DNA of 64,000 bases from CAXMMR01 sp965198995 (GTDB lineage Bacteria > Pseudomonadota > Alphaproteobacteria > Acetobacterales > Acetobacteraceae), in assembly GCA_965198995.1 (NCBI GenBank), contig CBDAQG010000002.1:186001-250000 (forward strand), written 5' to 3'. The notes below the pieces were generated by a model. The model was not told the DNA's origin, searched no databases, and worked only from the letters and a program-made list of their open reading frames with translations. The position numbers and the translations under genes were made by a program. Shown here one piece after another: positions 1 through 6,689 of the stretch (within the stretch, counting starts at the first letter, position 1; each line of letters starts with the position of its first letter).

Positions 1-1
1 C

Positions 2-205
2 TACACCGACCTGTCGGGCACGGCGCGCTACAACGAGGGGCTCTCGGTGCGCCGGGCAAAGTCCGTCGAGGCCGAACTGGTCCGCGACGGCGTGCAGCGC
101 TCCGAAATATCGATCCACGGCTTCGGCGAAAGCAACCCGCTGGTGCCGACCGCGCAGGGCGTGCGCGAGCCGCAGAACCGGCGCGTCGAGATCATCCTGA
201 GGTAA
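2..205 (+). CDS. OmpA-family protein, C-terminal end (5' cut by window)
   Basis: Only the last 67 codons are inside the window. They read as the end of an OmpA C-terminal peptidoglycan-binding domain: a helix with paired arginines (GLSVRRAKSVEAEL), then the strand ISIHGFGESNPLVP and the closing NRRVEIIL. In this family the domain binds meso-diaminopimelate of peptidoglycan and anchors an outer-membrane protein or lipoprotein to the wall. The N-terminal part, which would tell a porin from a lipoprotein or a MotB-like protein, lies outside. The next gene is on the other strand, so this gene ends its transcription unit here. Confidence 0.85.
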   Translation, partial: YTDLSGTARYNEGLSVRRAKSVEAELVRDGVQRSEISIHGFGESNPLVPTAQGVREPQNRRVEIILR

Positions 206-381
206 GGCTGGGTGACGGCGCGGGTCGGGGGAACCCGACCCTGCGTCCGATCAGGAGCGTTGTCTCGGCGAGGCGTCCGCCCCGTGCTGACCGACGCGCA
301 GCGAGCCGGGTTGTGGGATGACGGATCCGAGGCCGTTCAGCGTGATTGCGTGAACGGCTCTGGACCGGCGCTGTCGGCGGC

Positions 382-708
382 TCATGGGTCGCCGTAAGCA
401 GCGCGGTAACGATCCAGGTGCTGGCCGACGCCGAACCGGCTTGCCGCGGCCCCTTCGATCAGGCGTTTCCAGAGCAGGGTTGCATGCATGTCGCTACCTT
501 GGCGACGGGCGAGTTCGCAGGCTTGCGCGGCCTGATGCCAGGCGTTCATCAGGTCGGCATCCGGCAAGCTCATCAGCGCTCGCCATTGATCGGGGTCTGC
601 CTCTACCCGGTCGCTGCGCATCATCTGGGTCTCCGGCTGCAATCCCTCGATTGATGTCTGAGCTTGGCCGCGACGGCGCAAGTGCCGCCGCGAGGTGCGC
701 ACGGTCAC
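382..708 (-). CDS. Hypothetical protein coupled to an RcnR-like repressor
   Basis: A 108-residue protein of unknown function. Its GTG start overlaps the stop of the upstream repressor gene by 4 bp (GTGA), which suggests translational coupling. The N-terminal 30 residues are arginine-rich and may not be translated, because internal ATG codons follow. The C-terminal half (WRALMSLPDADLMNAWHQAA and on) looks like a compact helical domain with no membrane segment or metal-binding motif I recognise. Its place behind a metal-responsive repressor suggests a metal-stress accessory role, but that is inference from position only. Confidence 0.55.
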   Translation of the reverse strand: MTVRTSRRHLRRRGQAQTSIEGLQPETQMMRSDRVEADPDQWRALMSLPDADLMNAWHQAAQACELARRQGSDMHATLLWKRLIEGAAASRFGVGQHLDRYRAAYGDP

Positions 709-977
709 TTAAGATAGGAGCGGACGACCTCGATGAGTTGTTCGGCCGCAACGTAGGTGTCCGTTGCGGGGTTCAAGCCGGCGAAGTGCGCCCGGACATG
801 ATCTTCCACGACTTCCGCCATCAGGCCAGCCATCGAGCCACGGATGCCGGCGATGAGGTGCATCACCCGCTCGCACTCGGCCTCCATCTCGACCGCACGC
901 TCGACGGCCTCGATCTGGCCGCGCACTCTGCGGATGCGCGCGAGCAGCTTGCCTTTCTGCCGGATCGTATGGGTCAT
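705..977 (-). CDS. rcnR: RcnR/FrmR/CsoR-family repressor, Ni/Co type by ligand set
   Basis: A 90-residue all-helical repressor of the CsoR/RcnR/FrmR family. It starts MTHTIRQKGKL, close to E. coli RcnR, and carries the four RcnR positions: His3, Cys35, His60 and His64. FrmR-type formaldehyde sensors usually have Pro2 and Glu64 instead, so a nickel/cobalt sensor is the better reading. In the family the apo-protein binds DNA and metal releases it. The cobalt theme recurs downstream with a CobW GTPase at 19.5 kb and CbtAB at 24.2 kb. I did not find a convincing G-tract operator in the 200 bp upstream, so its targets are unknown. Confidence 0.85.
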   Translation of the reverse strand: MTHTIRQKGKLLARIRRVRGQIEAVERAVEMEAECERVMHLIAGIRGSMAGLMAEVVEDHVRAHFAGLNPATDTYVAAEQLIEVVRSYLK

Positions 978-1179
978 GGTCTGCTCATCATCGTCGCGAA
1001 GCGTCTCCAGGCTCGGCCGCGTCTCATTAAATTATCACGCCGACTTTAATCAGAGACGTTCGTGCCGTTCAATGCATGATATCGGTGCAGGTGCTTTTGC
1101 AACGACCGTAATCGAGTTCCATCGGCCAGCGCGCCGGGTCGCGCCAAATGGCATCGGGGGTGCTGGCCTGATCGGCGCG

Positions 1180-2019
1180 TCATGATGCCAGGAACGTTCG
1201 GATCGCAGCGCTGACGGCGTCGGCGCTTTCCTCATGCATGGCCAGCGCGCCCGGCAGGGTCACGGGCGTCACGCGGCCGGTCATCGCCAGCGCCGTCATT
1301 TCGGCGCCCGATCGTGGTGGCGCGCTGGCCGGCATGAGCAGCAGCGTGGGCGGCAGCGCCCCGTCGAACAAGCCGAGGAAGGCGGCGCGCGAGGTGACAG
1401 GATCAAGCCCGCCGGTGACGAAGGCGGCGGTTGCGAACCGGGCGTCGCTCTGTCGGGTCACCGCGAGCTTTGCCGCCAGGAGGCTCGGCGTCAGTTGCGA
1501 GGCATCGGCCAGCACATGCGCGCGCATCATTCTGCGCACCACCATGCGGCTGACGCTCAACCGGTAGAGCAGTGGCCCGGTCAATGGGTGTTCGAAGGCG
1601 CGCCTGATCCGGCGGCAGAGCGCCGCGTGCGCGTCGCCGAACATCGTCGGCAACGGGCCGCGCCAGGTGGGCGCGATCAGCACGAGGCGGTCGAAGCGGG
1701 CGGGATGCCGCCGGGCCGCCTCCAGCAGGTAGACGGCGCCGTGACCGGCGGCGATCCCGACAAGCGGCGACCGCACAGTGTCGAGCAGGCTGTCCAGGAA
1801 GCGGCGCATGGTCTCCGGTGAGAGCGCGGCACGGGCGCGCGGCCGTGCGCCGAAGCCGGGCCAGTCCGGCATGACGCAGCGCCAGCGATCCGACAGACGC
1901 TCGGCCAGCGGCCGCATCTCCCGGCGTGTCGAGATCGATGACAAGGCCGGTAGCAGCAGCATGTCGACGCCTTGGCCGATCACGTCGACATCGTCCTGGT
2001 CGCCGTTCGCGCCTGACAT
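1180..2019 (-). CDS. Alpha/beta-hydrolase-fold protein, nucleophile apparently missing
   Basis: A 279-residue alpha/beta hydrolase. The early strand and loop (RWRCVMPDWPGFGARPR), the elbow (LVGIAAGHGAVYLLEAA), the strand RLVLIAPTW and a late histidine (GALAMHEESADAV) follow the family order. At the elbow the usual G-x-S-x-G is A-A-G-H-G, so the serine position holds glycine. The protein is either catalytically dead, uses another residue, or is a binding protein on this fold. It is divergent from the first tubulin-like gene with about 400 bp between them. Substrate unknown. Confidence 0.75.
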   Translation of the reverse strand: MSGANGDQDDVDVIGQGVDMLLLPALSSISTRREMRPLAERLSDRWRCVMPDWPGFGARPRARAALSPETMRRFLDSLLDTVRSPLVGIAAGHGAVYLLEAARRHPARFDRLVLIAPTWRGPLPTMFGDAHAALCRRIRRAFEHPLTGPLLYRLSVSRMVVRRMMRAHVLADASQLTPSLLAAKLAVTRQSDARFATAAFVTGGLDPVTSRAAFLGLFDGALPPTLLLMPASAPPRSGAEMTALAMTGRVTPVTLPGALAMHEESADAVSAAIRTFLAS

Positions 2020-2435
2020 GCCCGTCGCCCTCCCGCGGCGCCAACACGACGCCGGCCGCGATGATAACCGTGCTTTTGCACCGACGCACGAGACGGCTCG
2101 CCGCCGCGGCGCCAGAGCTGATGAAGGCCTTGACTCGATGCGGTGCGCCGAACAGAGTTCGGGACTGCCGGCGCCAAACTCGAGTTACGGCCTGATCACC
2201 GATGACGTTGGTCAGGCTAGAATTACGGTCGCCTTGCGCAATGATGATTGCTGAGCGTGGACGTGGATCGATCCTGGTCGCGATGTCGGCGGGGACGGGT
2301 CGATCCCCAGCACGGTCTTCGCGGTCCAAACTCCTGGCGCGCTGCGGGGCCGGGGAGCCGGTGCCGATTGAACGATGTCGGCCCGGCACGAGGTTGGCAC
2401 GCCACGACTTCAACCAGAACATGAGGGAAACGACG
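2020..2435. other. Divergent intergenic region upstream of the first tubulin-like gene
   Basis: About 415 bp between the hydrolase gene (minus) and the first tubulin-like gene (plus). It should hold promoters for both. I see G/C-rich imperfect inverted repeats near 2360-2395 but no clear sigma-70 or sigma-54 boxes and no credible coding sequence. Confidence 0.4.
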
Positions 2436-4028
2436 ATGTCGCCACAGGCAGAGGCAACGGACGGCGGCACGACGCCGCATTGCATCCACGTGATCGGCAT
2501 CGGGCGAACCGGTGCGGTCTATGTCGAGGCGCTGCTGCGTACCGGCGAGGCGGAGGACCTGCTCGCCGATCCGCGCGCGCGATTTGCGGCGTTGGTCGTC
2601 GATGTCGGGGACACCGACATGGGCATCGCGATGGATTACGGCGCCTCGTTCGCCAAGCGGCTGCAGAGCCGCGGCATCCCGGCCGATCGCTACCATTTCC
2701 AGGCAGTCTGCCTGCCGACGCCCTCGCCGGAGCTGATGGCGGGGCTGGTGAGCAGCAAGGCGTTTTTGGCCGAGCACCCGTCGTCGAGCTACGGCGATGG
2801 CAAGCTCGACGCGGTGACGCCGGAGCATGCGAGCGTCGGCGGCGACGGGGCGCATCTGTCGCGGGCGGTCGCCAAGGCCGTCTATGCGGAGGCGTATTAT
2901 GACGGCGAGCGGGTGCTCGCTGGCGCCATCGAGTCGTGGGCCAAGCACGTGGCCTCGGCGGAGCTGCCGTCGCTGGTCACGATCTGCTTCGGGCTTGCTG
3001 GCGGCACCGGCGGCGGCATGGCGATCGACATGGCGCGGCATGCGGCGGCGGCACTCGGCTCGGACGTCAAGGTGATCGGCGTCGGCCAGCTTCCCTCGAG
3101 CGGCGATCCGGAGGCGGTGCAGACCAGCGCCTCGCTGTATGCCACGCTCAACGACATCGACTGCATGCTGGACGACAGCAAGAACGAGAGGCTCGTCTCG
3201 ACCTGGGGTGAGCACTACCACTCGCCCTTCACGGGCGGCTTCTTCGTCGTCAATCCCGAGCAGAGCTGGCAGCGGCTGACCGCCTACACCACCACCGGCG
3301 AGAAGGCGATCCGTCAGGGCTTCAAGCAGACGGTGACGAACCGTTTCGTTGCGGACTCGTTCATGCGCCTCGTCGTCACCGGCGAGGGGCATGACCTGAT
3401 GCGCGCGATCGCGCCGACGGTGAAGCGGGACACTGGCGGTCCGTCCTGCAACTTCACCTTGTTCGACGTCGCCAAGCTGACCCATCCCGGCGTGCAGGTG
3501 CTGCCGGGAGAGGCACCGTCAAAATGGGCGGCGGTGGTCAAGCAGTGGATCGAGTTCACGCCGAAATACAGCGGGCTGACCGACGGCTTCAAGACCGACT
3601 ACGCCGAGGTGTTCGCCTACGGCTCGCGCAACATGGGACACGACACCATGCAGGCGCTGTATAAGAAGATGGTCACGGACACCTACCTCTCGGGCGGCAA
3701 CGCGACGGTCAAGATCTACATGCGTGAGTTTTTCGACACGCTGACCGCCTACGCGAACGTCATTCTGCCGGGCGTCGGCAAGACCAACCTGGCGGCGTTC
3801 TGGAGCAGCCAGAAGACGTATGACGCGTTGCCGGCCGCGGGCAAGCTCGCCGCGCAATCCTGGCTGATTGACGAAGGAGCCAAGCTGCCGGCCGCGACGG
3901 CGGCGCTTGCGCCGATGGCCGGGAAGGTGGTCTGGGGCTGCAGCGGCTGGAAGGCCATCCCCGACGCCGAGATGAGGGGCGAGGCGCCGGCGCCGGCGGC
4001 GGCGACCGAGCTCAAGGCTGCATCGTAG
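2436..4028 (+). CDS. FtsZ/tubulin-superfamily protein 1 (Tubulin_2-like)
   Basis: A 530-residue protein of the FtsZ/tubulin superfamily. Its N-terminal strand and glycine loop (HVIGIGRTGAVYVEALL, about residues 18-34) match the nucleotide-binding entry of FtsZ. The T4 signature is GGTGGG at residues 189-194. It shares long near-identical blocks with the third protein (17615-19312), such as SPFTGGFFVVNPEQSW, AKLTHPGVQVLPGEAPSKW and YGSRNMGH, so the two are recent paralogues. I cannot place the T7 catalytic loop with confidence, so GTP hydrolysis and polymerisation are unproven. The ATG at 2436 is chosen because AGGGAAA sits 7-8 bases ahead; an ATG at 2421 has no such site. The start region, length and T4 position agree with the paralogue. 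It is not FtsZ itself: it is longer and outside any dcw cluster. Confidence 0.85.
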   Translation: MSPQAEATDGGTTPHCIHVIGIGRTGAVYVEALLRTGEAEDLLADPRARFAALVVDVGDTDMGIAMDYGASFAKRLQSRGIPADRYHFQAVCLPTPSPELMAGLVSSKAFLAEHPSSSYGDGKLDAVTPEHASVGGDGAHLSRAVAKAVYAEAYYDGERVLAGAIESWAKHVASAELPSLVTICFGLAGGTGGGMAIDMARHAAAALGSDVKVIGVGQLPSSGDPEAVQTSASLYATLNDIDCMLDDSKNERLVSTWGEHYHSPFTGGFFVVNPEQSWQRLTAYTTTGEKAIRQGFKQTVTNRFVADSFMRLVVTGEGHDLMRAIAPTVKRDTGGPSCNFTLFDVAKLTHPGVQVLPGEAPSKWAAVVKQWIEFTPKYSGLTDGFKTDYAEVFAYGSRNMGHDTMQALYKKMVTDTYLSGGNATVKIYMREFFDTLTAYANVILPGVGKTNLAAFWSSQKTYDALPAAGKLAAQSWLIDEGAKLPAATAALAPMAGKVVWGCSGWKAIPDAEMRGEAPAPAAATELKAAS

Positions 4029-4044
4029 CCCACGACGCGAACGT

Positions 4045-4077
4045 CAGCCGGCCGAGGATGCTGCCGTCGGCCGGCTG
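4045..4077 (+). terminator. Stem-loop after tubulin-like gene 1
   Basis: A perfect 11-bp inverted repeat (CAGCCGGCCGA / TCGGCCGGCTG) around an 11-nt loop, starting 17 bp after the stop codon. It has no U-tract, so it may pause or stabilise the transcript rather than act as a classical intrinsic terminator. Confidence 0.55.
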
Positions 4078-4415
4078 CCAGCGGGTGTCTTGCGTGACGG
4101 GGTCGGCTGTAGGCCCGGCCCTTGCACGGTGATGCCGAGCTGCGGGAGCACCCTGTCCGGAGCGCAGAAAAACGCTGGCGGCCCAAAATAGGCGCCGCAC
4201 ATCATATCGATTGTGATATGTAAGCGTCACGCGGCTGCGCGGGCTTTTGGCAGCCGGTTTGGATACGCGACGTGCTCGTAGCTCCTTGAGCTCCGCCATG
4301 CTGCGCACCGCTTCGCTTCCGTTCCGGAAGCCTGTCCCGGGTTCAAGCCCGGCGACACTCTGGCCTCGCAACGATGCGGGGCTCCTGACATCAGGCAACC
4401 CCTAGGAGAGACAGC
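4078..4415. other. Intergenic region with no clear gene
   Basis: About 340 bp between the hairpin and the DUF1097 gene. Open frames here are short and lack family resemblance. A slightly AT-richer patch near 4195-4225 (tcatatcgattgtgatatg) contains the near-palindrome CATATCGATTGTGATATG and could be an operator or promoter for the membrane protein. AGGAGAG at about 4403-4409 is that gene's ribosome binding site. Confidence 0.4.
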
Positions 4416-4952
4416 ATGTCCCTAATTACGGCATTGTCGTTGACGATCGGCATCATCGGCGGATTTCTCACGTATCTGTGCCTGGGTCCCGCCGCCGGGA
4501 GCAACATACAGATCTGGGCGATCTTCCTGGCGGCGGCTGGCTTCTTTCACAGCGGCGGCAAGGAGGCGGGCTTGCGCCTGATGATCACGCATAACCTGTT
4601 TGGCGTGTTCATGGCCTGGATCGCGCTGATGGCTGTCACCCACATCCCGCTCGGCGCCGCGCTCGGCGTGCCGATATGGGCCGGGATCTGTGTCGGCGTG
4701 ACCTGCATCATCTTCGTGTTGGCGGCAAACCTGCCCGCATTGGCGACGATACCGGCGACGGTTTACGGCTATGCGTCGACGGCTGCCTTTGCGCTGCTCG
4801 CGACCAAGCTCGACACGCTGACCGACGCGTCGATGAAGAACCCGGCGCTGGCGGCCGGCGTGTCGCTGGTGATTGGAGCGTGCTATGGCTACGCCTGCGA
4901 GAAGCTTGCCCTGATGATGATCGCCCGGCCGTCTGCGGTGCAGAACGCCTGA
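4416..4952 (+). CDS. DUF1097-family inner-membrane protein
   Basis: A 178-residue hydrophobic protein with about five or six membrane helices: a first helix in the opening 25 residues, then blocks around IWAIFLAAAGFF, GVFMAWIALMAV, GICVGVTCIIFVLAANLPAL and a last one around AAGVSLVIGACYGYACEKL. The layout fits DUF1097, whose function is not established. A good ribosome binding site precedes the ATG. It takes the place one would expect for an AmiS/UreI-type amide channel in an ami locus, but the sequence does not match that family, so a transport role is only inference. Confidence 0.75.
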   Translation: MSLITALSLTIGIIGGFLTYLCLGPAAGSNIQIWAIFLAAAGFFHSGGKEAGLRLMITHNLFGVFMAWIALMAVTHIPLGAALGVPIWAGICVGVTCIIFVLAANLPALATIPATVYGYASTAAFALLATKLDTLTDASMKNPALAAGVSLVIGACYGYACEKLALMMIARPSAVQNA

Positions 4953-4965
4953 TCGCAGGCCCGGA

Positions 4966-5511
4966 TCAGCCGGCGGGGAGCCGTCGCAGCGGCGCTTGCC
5001 ACAAGGTCTGGGTCGGCGGGTAGCGCACCACCTGGAGGGCGTCGAGCAGCCCGGGCAGCGGCGTCCAGTCGGCGGCGACGGCGCTGACCAGCACCTGCTG
5101 CGTCGCGGCGTCAGGGCGGACGTTCGACAACTTCAAATGCGGCTGCCAGTAGGCCGGCCGGTAATGCAGGTGCACCGTCTGCTCCGGCACGCCGCTGAAC
5201 ACGGCGTGGTGCAGCGCCAGGAGCGCCGCCTCGGGGCTCACGCGCAGGCTGAGCGTCGGTGGGGAGCCGGCGATGATGCACGGTTCGGTGAGGGTTATGG
5301 CGATCGCGGCGGTGCGCGGCGTGTGGCGCGCCAGCAGCTCGGCCATGTCATCGGGATGCACGCTGTCGTCGATCACCAGGAACGTGACGCAGGGGCCGTA
5401 TTGGGTCACCAATTCCTTGTCGCTGATGCCCAGCCGCGCCAAGCTCGCATAGGCGCGCTCGATCCGCAGCGCGGCGTCGGCGTCGAGCGAGAGGTTGAGT
5501 GCATACGGCAT
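4966..5511 (-). CDS. 2H-phosphoesterase-like (2'-5' RNA ligase family) protein, degenerate first motif
   Basis: A 181-residue protein with the two-lobed layout of the 2H phosphoesterase / 2'-5' RNA ligase family. Canonical members have two H-x-T/S motifs. The second lobe has PHLKLSNV; the equivalent place in the first lobe reads GPCVTFLVID, with cysteine where histidine is expected. Activity on 2',3'-cyclic phosphates is therefore doubtful. It converges with the DUF1097 gene (13-bp gap). Its start codon shares the tetranucleotide CATG at 5509-5512 with an opposite-strand ORF, so one of the two starts is probably wrong. Confidence 0.6.
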   Translation of the reverse strand: MPYALNLSLDADAALRIERAYASLARLGISDKELVTQYGPCVTFLVIDDSVHPDDMAELLARHTPRTAAIAITLTEPCIIAGSPPTLSLRVSPEAALLALHHAVFSGVPEQTVHLHYRPAYWQPHLKLSNVRPDAATQQVLVSAVAADWTPLPGLLDALQVVRYPPTQTLWQAPLRRLPAG

Positions 5512-5806
5512 GGCCCACGCGATCCCTTCGTCAGCTTACGGTGCCGTGACTGGGGCGCGCAGCTTCGAGCTGCACGGCACGCCGCTGCCCCTGTCCGCGG
5601 CCGCCTTGCGGGCTATCGCCGCCATCATGCCGATCGTGCCTGATCCGGCGGAGATGCGCCAACGACTGGACAGGCTGCTGGCGCGCGACTTTGTCGGAGG
5701 CTTCACCATGGCTCAATTTGAAGCGCTGCCTCAGATGCGCCAGCGCGAGGTGATGACCACGGTTCACCAGGCCTCGCTCGCCGGTCTGCAGCGTCATCCT
5801 GAATGA
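5510..5806 (+). CDS. Small hypothetical protein upstream of the AAA+/VWA pair
   Basis: A 98-residue ORF starting MAHAIPSSAYG. An in-frame ATG at 5627 would give a 59-residue protein and would avoid the awkward start shared with the divergent 2H gene. The C-terminal part (PDPAEMRQRLDRLLARDF ... MRQREVMTTVHQASLAGL) looks helical and amphipathic. It precedes the CbbQ-like ATPase by about 80 bp on the same strand and could be an accessory subunit. No homology recognised. Confidence 0.45.
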   Translation: MAHAIPSSAYGAVTGARSFELHGTPLPLSAAALRAIAAIMPIVPDPAEMRQRLDRLLARDFVGGFTMAQFEALPQMRQREVMTTVHQASLAGLQRHPE

Positions 5807-5888
5807 GCGGCTGCAGGCCCGGGTCCCGCCCGTCGTGTCCAGGCCCGAGCCGATCCCGGTCCACCCGCCAAGCGGCAGGGCTCGACAG

Positions 5889-6689
5889 ATGGATCTGAGC
5901 CCGTACCGGATCACCGCCGCGCCATTCTACCTCGAGGCGGGCAACGAGGTGGCCCTGGCGGAGGCGGCCGCGGTGAGCCGGCTGCCGCTGATGCTCAAAG
6001 GCCCGACGGGCTGCGGCAAGACGCGCTTCGTGGAGTTCATGGCGGCAAGGCTTGGCCGGCCGCTGGTCACCGTCGCCTGCCACGAGGACCTGACCGCGGC
6101 TGACCTCGCGGGGCGCTACCTGCTCGACAGTTCCGGCACTGTTTGGGTCGACGGGCCGCTGACGCTGGCCGTGCGGCATGGCGCGATCTGCTATCTCGAC
6201 GAAGTCGTCGAGGCGCGCCAGGACGTGACCGTGGTGATCCATCCGCTCGCCGACGATCGCCGTGCCCTGCCGCTCGATCGGCGCGGCGAGCTGGTGCCGG
6301 CGCATCCCGACTTCCTGCTCGTCGTCTCGTACAATCCCGGCTACCAGAGCGCGGTCAAGGATCTGAAGGAATCGACCAAGCAGCGGTTCGTCGGCATTGA
6401 CTTCGGCTACCCGGCGCCGACGGCCGAGGCGGCGATCGTGGCGCGCGAGACGGGTGTCGCCGCGTCGATTGCCGACAGGCTGGTCGAGGTCGGGACGCGG
6501 ACGCGCAACCTGCGGGGACGCGGTTTGGGCGAGGGTGCGTCGACCAGGATGCTGGTGCATGCCGGACGGCTTGCCGCCGCGGGCATCGCCCTCGATCAGG
6601 CGCTCACCGCTGCCATCGTGCTGCCGCTCACCGACGATGCGGACATGCGCGAGGCGCTGCACGCGATCGTCGCCGCCTGCCTGCCGTGA
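5889..6689 (+). CDS. CbbQ/NorQ/NirQ-type AAA+ ATPase (MoxR group)
   Basis: A 266-residue AAA+ ATPase from the ATG at 5889, which matches the usual start of the family (MDLxxYRI); the frame is open to a GTG at 5835. Walker A is GPTGCGKT at residues 38-45 and Walker B is ICYLDE ending at Glu105. The C-terminal part resembles the CbbQ C-terminal domain. These ATPases work with a VWA partner to remodel or activate a target: Rubisco for CbbQO, nitric oxide reductase for NorQD. Neither target is in the window. Its stop overlaps the next start (GTGA), so the pair is translationally coupled. The client may be the amidase or a tubulin-like protein, which is inference from position. Confidence 0.88.
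   Translation: MDLSPYRITAAPFYLEAGNEVALAEAAAVSRLPLMLKGPTGCGKTRFVEFMAARLGRPLVTVACHEDLTAADLAGRYLLDSSGTVWVDGPLTLAVRHGAICYLDEVVEARQDVTVVIHPLADDRRALPLDRRGELVPAHPDFLLVVSYNPGYQSAVKDLKESTKQRFVGIDFGYPAPTAEAAIVARETGVAASIADRLVEVGTRTRNLRGRGLGEGASTRMLVHAGRLAAAGIALDQALTAAIVLPLTDDADMREALHAIVAACLP

Noticed and set aside
2436..4028. Canonical cell-division FtsZ
   Set aside because: The protein is longer, in several paralogues, outside a division cluster, and differs outside the glycine motifs.
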